The notes beneath the pieces are model-generated. The model made no database searches. It was not told the DNA's origin and saw only the letters and a list, made by a program, of their open reading frames with translations. A program made the position numbers and the translations under genes. Positions 54,292 to 64,000 of a DNA stretch of 64,000 nt are shown here, piece after piece (position 1 is the stretch's first letter; each line of letters starts with the position of its first letter). This DNA is from Bugulina stolonifera (Eukaryota; Bryozoa; Gymnolaemata; Cheilostomatida; Bugulidae), in contig OW285188.1 of assembly GCA_935421135.1 (NCBI GenBank), forward strand, positions 6,376,733 to 6,440,732. The letters are read 5' to 3'.

Positions 54292-57128
54292 ATACACGTA
54301 CATCAGCTCGAATAGATCAGCTTAGTTTGCAAGCTAATATGGGAAAACAAACTTAAACTTTTAGTTGCATGTAGAAGCTATAGATAGTTCCCCTTTTACT
54401 TGTGATTTAGCTGTATTGTTTTGTTCAGTTCTATTATAGAGTTTCAAGCACCACAGTCATCATGAAAATACAATTCAGGTGTTTATTGAGATGCCCATAA
54501 ACATCCATAGATATTAAAATTTGAGCCAAAGACAACAACACAGGGATTTCTTAGATTTCGCCATAAAATAATTGAGTTGGCATTATTGTTCAACGATTTA
54601 AATGTAGGCCTACATGCATACATGTACGTTTGTGACCTTTTTTATTCCCGTGCAGAAAGCATTCACTCTTCACATAGCACCATGAATATTTTCATCGTTA
54701 TCAGACACACATGCATAATAGAATTTTTAATAAGGTAACATTTGGAAATATATGTTTGGCTAATTGCCAATATATGAGATAAGGCGTAGGCCTACATCAT
54801 GAATTCCATTAAACGTTGCTAAATTAAGTGAATCGCGACCGACATGATAAGACAGTGAACAGGAAGTCTAAGAAGACAAATGTAGAAAAATCACTAGGGT
54901 AGGTCGTAAGCCATCACAAGTATTCAAATTCCAATCCATCATCAGATAGTACTATTAATGCAAACAAAATGTAAATTGACTTTTATTTACTACAAAACTA
55001 AAACTGGACTCTCTATAACAAATTTTTTTAAAAATAATTAGGCTAATGTAGCGTTTATTAAACTATACCTGTACAATATTTCTGCATTTTTCATCTGTTT
55101 CAGTGGTATTATATTATGATCATTATAGACATAGGCCTATCTTTAGGCCTACATTTTTTTTATAATATCATTACCATTTATTATAATTAATTTCATATTG
55201 AATAACACTAAATTACTATAAGACTACTAAGTATTCTATTATTTTCAAGCAAATAATCTTTCAAGACGAAGACTCAAGTAAAGTTACATATTTCCAAATA
55301 ATCAAAAGTCATCGGATAAAGCAAGTAAAAGTGCGTACTTCAACAATTAAAGTAAAGTAATTAGTGTCACAATGCTCGAGTCAAAGTAAAGTACAAATAA
55401 TGTGCAAAGAAATTTCAAAAGACACAGGCTCTATTTTAACCTGAAAGCAGTGGTCAAAGTTGGGGGGGGGGGGGTCTTTGGGGGTCTCAGTCTCCCCACC
55501 ATAAGTTTCAGAGGGTCTCTCAAACTGATAGACCCCCTGCAGATTGCTATTATAATAATAATACAATTTGGAGCATATTTTATCTTAAGATCTTGGACCA
55601 TATTTTAACCTGAAGTTCTTGCATTTTGCACTATTTCGGTGTCTAATTTTGATTAAGTTTCCAATTTCCGGGATGGCGCTCAGGCGCCCCTCCCGGACCC
55701 TCCCTGCCAGCACGCACCGTTCGGGTGCTTCATGCCCTCAAGTGATTATGTCTGCTACCCTAGAGACCTCCCACCTCTTTTCTTAGACTTTGACCACTGC
55801 CTGAAAGATTATGAGGCATGTAGTCTGTTCTCATGTTTAGAAACAACATGTGATTGGCTGATTTATTACAATTTAACTTTATCACAAGATGAAGATGAAA
55901 ACGTTGAGTGAGCTCCCTAGGTAACTAGGATGTTTTTCAGCAACTGCAAGCTTATATTTCTTCTTGACAACAATCTCCGAGTCTTTCTAGTAGAGTAGCC
56001 TATTTATTGAATTATTCCTTGGCCTCTGTGGCCCAGTCTCTGCCTTTTATGCTAGAGATAAAGCAAACACTGAAACAGCTGTGTTCTGCACTAGAGTTAC
56101 TTACTTAGCATACTTAGAGTTAAGAGTAGACATCACGTTAGATCACTAGGGCGAGTGGAAGGGACGTGCCTCATTTGGGAAAAATGTGGTATGAAAGTTA
56201 CGTGGACTTATGTGGATATTATTGTCATACCAGACCGCCTGCGGGGGGCAGAAGAAGTATGCCTTATATGGGACAGGAGTGGTGCAAGGTTTGGTCAGTG
56301 TTCGATGGGTATGGACCAGCGGGTAATTTCATAGTTTAGCAGTGCAGGTTGCTATGACCTGCCATTAGGAGAAATTAAGAATATTTTGTTTTTCATGCAT
56401 CACAGCTGTCCAATTTGTCCAGTCTGTGTATATTAATTGGTTTCATTTCTTTAATAGAATTATAGATGTAGACTAAAGCATGGACTGTAGAGCTGGAAGT
56501 CCAAAATAGAAAATTAAATTAATTTCGAAGACACTCAAAAGTTAAAACAAAAGAAAATCAAATACAAAATCTAACACATACTGCTATATAATATTGTATA
56601 TTTATATTTGTAAAATAATAAAAAAATTATTATTATTAAATTATAGTTATAGTTGTACAGTAACAGTTCATTTAACCAGCTGCAGCAACTATAAGTGTAA
56701 ATTTAATTGCAATAAATGAGTCTCAATGACAATAATAAATAGTTATAGTAGTTGAAACAAAATTAATCAAAGAATTACTTCTGCTACACCAGAACCGTTT
56801 ATTGGAGCTAGACGGCTCTGTGCAACACCAGTTCCTGAAGGTAGACTTGGGGAAATTAGCAAAGATATATCTTTGAAAGTAGTTTATGAACTCACCGGAG
56901 TTTAGTCCCGCTATTCCGCACAACACACACGGTCTAATTGATCCTTCGCCGAACTGTGTGTTTACGTGCTACCACCTTGTCTACACATAAATAAGACTGT
57001 AGCTTAATTTGTGTGCAGTACACAGCACACACAAGTTTCTATATTGAACTACTGAGTACACGTATTGCGTACAGGAGATGCATTGTAGATGTACAAGGGA
57101 GATAATTCCCGGTAGTTAGTGTTGCAAA
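54292..57128. other. Intergenic region upstream of NDUFA12
   Basis: No supported gene. A poly-G run of 13 lies near 55461, inside a locally GC-rich block (55440-55760) that may be an unclassified repeat. A short minus-strand stretch at 56780-56960 has a good donor-like CTCCG|GTGAGT but no coherent protein, so it may at most be an exon of a transcript divergent from NDUFA12. Confidence 0.4.
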
Positions 57129-59352
57129 ATGGCAAAGTTAGCAACAGAAGGGGTTTTGGCAAAATTGAAGAAGATTAAAGACACTATCAAGTTCCATGGA
57201 GGCATACGGGGTTCACTCTATACACTTTACAAGTTAGTTTTAAAACCTAGAACTAAGATATTAAACGTTCATCTTCTGAGCCTTAAATTGAAATTAATTA
57301 AGTTGAAGTTGAAGTTCAATGTAAGGATGTTCATGTTGATGTTTGTTATGTAATCAAATCTTCAAAAACTAAATAAAAAGGAGTAAATAATTATAATGAT
57401 AAGTATAACAGGCATAAATGACACTGTTTGTTTTCTTTGGTAACTGTGTGGATCAACAAGTAGGCCTAAATTAAAGAAATCAAATGCCAATGGGACTATA
57501 CTACTCTACAGACTACTGTTATTATAGGCAGGCCTAGTCCCCTATAGGCTATCTTATTAATTATCTAATCTAGGCCCATATCAATAATTTTTTTGTTTTA
57601 TTAAATAAAATTATCATTTAATCAATCTCCAATAGTATTATGTAGTCAGACCTATAATGATTGGATAATTAGGTCTGTAAATGGCTGCTAACTACAACTA
57701 TTATAATTAATAATGATAACTGTTACATAACTATAAGTATAATAGGCCTATTGTTTTTTATTTTTCATAATGATAATAACTAATTTTGAATATCCTTACA
57801 ATAGAATATATTTGACAGAGACCATCTTACAAAGTGTTTGGTTCAAATTGGAGTAGAGCTTATTGGGGTTGCATAGCTCAAAATATAAATTCATCATAAG
57901 AGAACTGTAGATATGTTGGACTAAAAATTGCATTCAAAAATCCCCTTCAATAAAATGCAGCACACATTCTGTTGATGTTCACACTTAAAGCAGGATGCTG
58001 TTGAGATACATAGGCTATACCCTATATTAATTTGCTAATAGTTGGTTTAGAGCCAACTATTAGCAAATTAATAGTTAGGCGGTAAGAGTTCCAATGCTCT
58101 TCATTCGTGATGAGGGTATAGAGTATCGACCAGTAAGGTATCTTGTTTTAACAAAGTGTAAGCTACTCATGCTTCCTTAACATAAGTACATTCATGTATA
58201 TGTTTAATGATTCTAGAACAGATGAGCTGAAGATAGGTGAGCTGGTAGGAGAGGATAAGTTTGGTAACAAGTATTATAGGAACGATGAGCACATAATGGG
58301 TGAGTTTTAATGGTCGCCAGTCTAGAGCAGATTGTACACAAGTTATGTCTCGATGCAAAGCAGTTACCTTGTCTCACCAACTGATCACGTTTATTACATC
58401 TTGATTTTATTGAAAGTGAGATTTAAGTATACGAGTATATTCCAGATTACTATGCCGTTGATAATAGAACTAAGCCTACTAAGTTATTGCAATGCCTGAG
58501 TTCTGTGAAAGGGTATATGATTTCAGCCTGGATAGAAATGATCTTGTTTTATCTAAACTAGTTGTGATGTAAGTTAATGTATCGCATTTTTTATACACAT
58601 ACATCATACATTATAATCATGCTCATACATGTACTATGTACCCTATAAAATATAGTCATATGTATAATTGTACTCCATACATTATAGGTAGAAACAAATG
58701 GGTGGTATATAGTGACAGAGTTGGAGTAAGTTATGACGGTTCTCAGGTTCCCCCTGAGTGGTGAGTTATATTAAAATATACCCAGTAAATATTCTCCCCT
58801 CTTCTATTACAGGTCTATTACATATTTGTATTTGAGGCTGAGCTAATTGGTGGTAAAATGTGAATGTTATACAGATTAGTAATAATCTATAGTTAGATAC
58901 CGGAGAGAGAATAACTTTAGCTGCTATTTGAACAAACTGGTCAGCCATAGTATACTAGCTAACAAATTTATCGATGGTAGTCTCTCTGTTATTTGCAAAT
59001 TATGATGGTCCATGGACCACAAATTTACATATACATGTACATGTACATTACCAACAGTCAAATAAGGGCTTTTCTTGGAATATATTAGTATGTGTAGTCA
59101 GAGTTATCTCCTCTCTAAAAGCGAATAGGCCGGGAGTAGACAACTTAATAATTGTAATACATGTATTATTTTTGTAGGCATCGGTGGCTGAGCGATATGA
59201 CAGATACCCCACCCTCGGTACAACCTCTAGTAGAAAGACCGTGGATGAAACCATACGTACAGAACATGACAGGAACCAACCAAAGATATGTACCTTATAG
59301 CACCACCAGGCCTAAGATTCAGTCTTGGCAACCTCCCAAATCTAATAATTAA
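57129..59352 (+). CDS. NDUFA12: NDUFA12, mitochondrial complex I accessory subunit (B17.2)
   Basis: Four exons: 57129-57232, 58217-58299, 58688-58760, 59178-59352, giving 144 aa against about 145 in human. Recognisable blocks in order are HGGIRGSLYTLYKTD, VGEDKFGNKYY, GRNKWVVY, DGSQVPPEWHRWL, MTDTPPS and YVPYSTTRPKIQSWQPP. In the family these form the accessory subunit bound to the matrix arm of NADH:ubiquinone oxidoreductase, incorporated late with help from the paralogous assembly factor NDUFAF2. All junctions are GT-AG with matching phase. The first exon carries a basic amphipathic N-terminus rather than a classical cleaved presequence, as usual for this subunit. A poly(A) signal lies at 59623. 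Confidence 0.97.
58025..58073. repeat. Perfect 21-bp hairpin with 7-base loop
   Basis: The arm is TATTAATTTGCTAATAGTTGG, loop TTTAGAG, then the exact reverse complement. It is in intron 1 of NDUFA12, about 145 bases before exon 2. Confidence 0.8.
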
Positions 59353-59622
59353 CATTACCTAATATGGTCGGTAGTAGTGGATCTTTGTGTCTTCGGTTTT
59401 TGGTTGTATAATTCACTTGGATATTTATAATAATTGAGTATACAGACCATAATTCACTACAAGCTAGTGTTGAGTTAGTAGCTTATCTATGAGGTAAAGA
59501 ATGTAACGGAGTGTTTTCTATCAGTAACGTGTTAACAGAGATCTTTTTTCTTGTTGGTCTGTTTTTGGAGAAAGAATATACAAATACTTGTCTTTGTGAC
59601 ACATAGATTTTATAAAATATTA

Positions 59623-59628
59623 AATAAA
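59623..59628 (+). terminator. Candidate poly(A) signal of NDUFA12
   Basis: AATAAA in TTAAATAAAATG, about 270 bases after the TAA stop at 59350-59352. Confidence 0.55.
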
Positions 59629-60185
59629 ATGTATTGTACAAACACTACAACTTGAGACAAATTATAGCTGAAATTCTTTCATTGAAGTGGAACTTGACAC
59701 CAAGTTGTTATCAATGTAATTAGTATGCGAGTAATTATCAATAGACGAGCTTATCTATGTACTTCAACCTTGCTTATCATATACCATTCTTGAAATTAAT
59801 CCATATGTAGGATATTTTTAATAAATATTTTATGTTTTTATTACCATTAGTGATATGAAATAGGAAAATGAAATTGTTTACAAGTGCTTCTGGTCAATAT
59901 ACATAAACGTTTTCAATTGTGTTGGTATAAATACTAAAACTGTAAACCGTTATCAGGACAGCATCTTTTGCCCTTGAGACATATTGATACATGGTAAGTT
60001 TACCTGCATTCAGCATACAAGGTTTCTCAGTGGAATTGGGTAATATATAATATCAGTTTGCTCAAAAAACTGTTTAATTTGATATAGGCCTACTCGAGCT
60101 TCTAACTTTACAGCATGGTTGTGGCCTTAAACTACATTTTCTCTGGACTGTGTTTCTCTCGACTGCAGGTTATGGCTGACTAAAA

Positions 60186-63070
60186 ATGGCAAGACAAGCG
60201 CTACTACTTCTATATGTAGCCACAGTTCTGGGAGATTACTATCTCTTGGAAACAGTAAAGCTACACTCTCAACTCTGGGGAACTAGGGCTAGGGGTTTAA
60301 CAGATGGTAGCATAAACAACAGCAGAATCTGGATGAAAGAGGAGAAGTTATACCGTCTCCAACTTTATCTATCAATAAATAAAAATGTAGATGCAAATAA
60401 TAGCTGGAGCCTACGTTCTGTCTTCTGCTGTCAGAGTGGGAAGATAACTCTACTAGAGGTATGCTTACTTTGCTGTATGTCAGCCATGGTTGTGGTTATG
60501 TGAGTAGATAACTGGTTTATATATTGAGGTATAAATAGATAGTGTAAATTCTGTATGCAGAGTGTAGGAAAAAAATATATAGAGACGACATCGTTTCTCT
60601 GAAGCAAATAATACTGCCATCTCTATTGCACATGATGACAACTGAACAGAATAGTTAATATTGCCCTAAGCCCCTTCTGGATCTAGGTTAGTGATACATT
60701 GTATTACTATGTTTGCACCCACTTTTTTGCCTAATAAAATAGATTAGTTGTGTTTATGGCAAAGAAGTGCAAAAATCTTAGGCTTTACATGCAGTGTACT
60801 ACATCTATTAATCTAAACATTTAAAACAATATTGGTGGTTTTATTATTGTATTATTTATATTCTAAGTTCAATACAAACTATGCGATATTATAGGCATCT
60901 ACTGATATCCAAGTGGTCAAGCGAAAAGGCTGTGGAATGGGTAGAGAAGAGCGAGAAGCAGAGATCGTAGGTGAAATGATAGTGCGAAGTCCTCTAAATA
61001 TCACATTAGAGTTTGCAACTAGATGGAAAGGTTGCTACAAAGGAACTGATGCTAGTACCTCTTTAGGAAGTCGTCTACTCTATGACCCTAGTCTAAAGTC
61101 TAACGACAGTCTACGCTTAAACCGCGTGAGGCGTCAGACAAATAACTTCAGTGTAAATTCAGAGGTGATTGAAGTTGATAAATACACCACCTCAAAAGTA
61201 AGGACAGTGATACAAACAAGTGTTGTTATTCCGTCACCATGGCGAGTAACGCTAGTCTTTAGCTGTAGCGCTTACAACTATCGACTGGAGGTAAGAAATG
61301 AACTTACTTAATCATCAGTTGATTCGGTAAAAGTGTGCACTGTTTTTTCTTTGAATCAAAATTATATACATGTACAATATATTGTATTATTATGATATAC
61401 AACATGTACAATATATTGTATTATTATGATATACAACATGTAAAATATATTGTATTATTATGATATACAACATGTAAAATATTATGTAGAAGTCAACTCG
61501 TAGGTGTACTCGTGCGGTATTTCACTTCAAAATTCAATCAAAAATGCATGTAGGAAAATACATAACAAAATAGCGCCTCTTTTGCTATTTGCCGGAGGTG
61601 GCTATGTACTTTCTAAATAAGTTATCATCAAGGTGTCTCTCTAACTATAAACAATACCATAACTAAATGACAGTGCTATGACCATTTCTTGGTAGCGGCG
61701 GAGTCCGCCGAAACACTGATGCTTGAAAATGCAAAACTAACTTCCTGTATCACCAGGTTTACGAAATATCTGTGTAATGAATATAAAATTGAAGTTCAGT
61801 TCAACTAATAATTAGACACCTAAAATCCTTGCACATACATGTAGTATAGCATAGGTCTAGTGACCCCATTTTGAAAGACAGTCATTGTGTATTCACTATA
61901 TGCCTTTACCGTAGTAGTTGGGATACTAACAATTCGGCACGAACTGTGCTATGTTAGTGTTCTCTGACAACTATATGTTCATTTTTGTCCTATAGGAACC
62001 AGACAGCCCACATATTACGCTACGCGAGGGAACACTCTGCCGTAATAATAAGGAGAAAGTGTACATTGAGTCAACAACATTCAACATTGTAGATGAATCT
62101 TTCACATTTGTGGTAATTTATGGTGGTCCAACAAGTCTATACTACAGAGTTGAGTTTGTTTCAACTGGAACTACAGTAAAAGCTCCCACTACACCAGCAA
62201 TGACTACACCAACTACCCCACTAACAACAACTACACCAACTACTACTACACCTAAAATATCTACACCAAATACCACTACACCAACAATAGCTACACCAAC
62301 TATCACCACACTAACAACAACTACACAAGCCAACATCACAGCAACAACCACTACACCGACTACTACTATGTCACCAACTACCACTACACTAACAATGACA
62401 CCAACTGTCACCACATCAGCGATGATTACACCAAGTACTACAGCAACTGTGTTAACTAAAACACAGCCAGCACCCACCACAGCAGCAATTGATACTTCAA
62501 CAACAGCGCCAACTGCGGAAACTGCAGTAGTTACAACAACTCCGGGTAGTATGACAAGTGTACTTTCTATAATACCAACAACGACTACACCACCTACCAC
62601 ACCACCAACATCTACATTTACTAGCATCATACCAACAACAGCTGTGCCAACGATGGTTATGCCAATTTCTACATCAACTGCAATAATAACTACATCAATC
62701 ACAATGACTACAACAGCAATAACTGCACCACCACCATTACTAACAGCAATAGCTTCAGCTTCAACCACTACATCCACTACAGCAACTGCAACAGGAACTT
62801 TGACCACCAAATCGCCAAATACAAAAGCTACATTGACTAAAACAGCGGAAACCATTACACCAACTGTAGAATCTACACCTTCAACAACAAAAACAGCTAC
62901 ACTTGAAAGCCCCAGCAACACACTTGAGACAACCAGGATTCAAGGGAAAACCTCCTCAACTCTAGAACTGATACAGAGTACATCAGCTGGTTCAGATACG
63001 AATACCTTGTTATCCTTGACTACCAGTGACACCCTCCGGAATATTCTAGCAAGCTCAACACCAGCCTATG
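60186..63070 (+). CDS. Secreted mucin-like protein, 3' end not resolved
   Basis: Three exons are supported: 60186-60458, 60895-61290, 61996-63070, reading 581 aa before a donor (CCTATG|GTAAGA, phase 1). So the gene continues, possibly beyond the window. The start ATG gives a signal peptide (MARQALLLLYVATVLG). The first 280 residues form an unrecognised ectodomain with scattered Cys, potential N-glycosylation sites (NNS, NIT, NDS, NFS) and a furin-like RVRR at about 168-171. From about 285 the chain becomes a mucin-type stalk made almost entirely of Thr, Pro, Ser, Ala and Ile (TTTTPTTTTPK-like), expected to carry O-glycans. A membrane anchor or further domain may follow the missing exon. The upstream exons are not similar to any family I can name. 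The minus-strand Val-rich open frame opposite the stalk is a shadow. Confidence 0.65.
61368..61483. repeat. 34-bp tandem repeat
   Basis: About three and a half copies of a 34-base unit built from ACATGTACAATATATTGT followed by ATTATTATGATATACA, in intron 2 of the mucin-like gene. Confidence 0.85.
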
Positions 63071-64000
63071 GTAAGAGAAGTATAAACCCTACATTATAGT
63101 CCAGTTAGTATTCTATGAGATGCAACTATGCTGTATAACTAAGATCACTAAGTTTTTGCAGAAGATCGTAATCACATGCTGAAGTATAATTACTGTATAA
63201 TAATTATGGCTAAATACTTTGGTTCCACAAAATGCACCGTAGCGGGGAATTGATCTCTGCTTATACTGTGTCTCCTATTTAGTTCCTATCACTATATGGG
63301 TAATGGACGTTACTTTGGAATCAATGTAAAAGTGATTAAAAATGTGCAAGTTAAAACAAAAAGTGCTGTGCAACTGAGATTACATCTACACCCCTGGTAT
63401 TGGGATTCAAGGGGCTACTAATTATAATGCGAGAGGACAACTCCACAATATAATTATTAGCCAGAATGGCGCATAATTGTTAAGATGTAATGTACATGGT
63501 GTAACATATATACATAATATGTAGAATATGCTAATACAATGTGTATAACTCTGTGGTTATATTGTAGGTTACTGTTACAATGTTACTGCACGTGTCTACA
63601 GTGTATATTTAGAAAATCTCCTGTTATGTATACCATGTTCTACTCTCTCATCACTTTACCCCCTTTTGCTCTGTCTGTGGGAATTCATCTAGTGTGTGTA
63701 TGTAAACCTACAGTGGGCTGGTGTCTATGAGTAGGTACCTGTGGTTTGGTATGATGTGACTTGGTGTTATGTGACTTGGTGCAGATGTCTGGTTTAGATT
63801 TGATAAGCACATAAATAAGTGTAAGTTTTGGAAGACAGCAGGGATCAAAGGATTACAGAATCAAAGCCATAAATGACTGAGAAGCTCCCAAATCTTTGTT
63901 CAGGTAATATTGAGCTAGTAATAATCTCTTCTACAGTTGAACTGTCTACTGCTCTATTATTTGTGGAACTACTGATATACTCGTACTTACAATGTAGATC
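63071..64000. other. Probable intron and continuation of the mucin-like gene
   Basis: A TTGTAG acceptor at about 63567 with the correct phase would add Gly-Tyr-Cys-Tyr-Asn-Val-Thr and run about 45 codons to a stop near 63692. The predicted peptide has no recognisable domain, so I do not assert it. The rest shows no clear exon. Confidence 0.35.

Noticed and set aside
56723..56960. Possible minus-strand exons divergent from NDUFA12
   Set aside because: There is a good donor-like GTGAGT, but the two candidate pieces do not join into a sensible frame and match no family.
62142..62921. 259-codon Val-rich minus-strand open frame
   Set aside because: It is the antisense of the ACN-rich Thr codons of the mucin stalk, which cannot produce minus-strand stops. 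The plus strand has the consistent exon structure.

Overview
This is a eukaryotic, animal nuclear window: AT-rich, with many short introns bounded by GT-AG sites and several unmistakable metazoan proteins. Compact genes, mostly short introns, many minisatellites and a smoothelin gene beside a germline ASZ1 gene suggest an early-branching animal, most likely a sponge. That assignment is inference, because no single sequence here proves the lineage. All gene models were built by hand: exons were joined only where splice signals and reading phase agreed.

Layout. 2.2-5.7 kb (+): a Mab-21-domain protein, probably membrane-anchored, whose nucleotidyltransferase catalytic acids are largely lost. 6.8-8.1 kb (-): a complete HP1/CBX heterochromatin protein in four exons. 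9.6-10.3 kb: a dead non-LTR reverse transcriptase tail. 11.5-15.4 kb (+): an hnRNP A/B-like protein with two RRMs and a repetitive Met/Asn/Gln/Gly tail, in eleven exons. 18.9-37.8 kb (-), with a possible alternative first exon at 41.5 kb: a 21-exon smoothelin-like cytoskeletal gene with two smoothelin helical motifs, two immunoglobulin I-set domains and a C-terminal calponin-homology (CH) domain. 45.3-51.4 kb (-), with a possible alternative first exon at 52.1 kb: ASZ1/GASZ (ankyrin repeats, SAM domain, C-terminal membrane anchor). 52.3-54.3 kb: a non-autonomous DNA transposon with roughly 500-bp inverted arms and a 6-bp target duplication. 57.1-59.4 kb (+): NDUFA12, a mitochondrial complex I subunit. 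60.2-63.1 kb and beyond (+): a secreted, mucin-like protein that continues past a Thr-rich region.

The strongest novelty candidate is in the smoothelin-like gene. Four consecutive exons (20267-20366, 21593-21671, 21966-22098, 22443-22509) each encode a different version of the first helix of the same CH domain. All four have length 3n+1, the same entry phase and the same exit phase. Any one can join the shared flanking exons in frame, but two together shift the frame. This is the architecture of mutually exclusive exons and would give one contractile-cytoskeleton protein four interchangeable CH fronts.

The genes are functionally unrelated (chromatin, RNA processing, cytoskeleton, germline piRNA pathway, respiration, secretion), as expected of a gene-dense animal locus. 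Intergenic and intronic DNA is rich in foldback elements, tandem repeats and a dispersed GGAGAYAACTCC-like motif that also falls inside coding exons.
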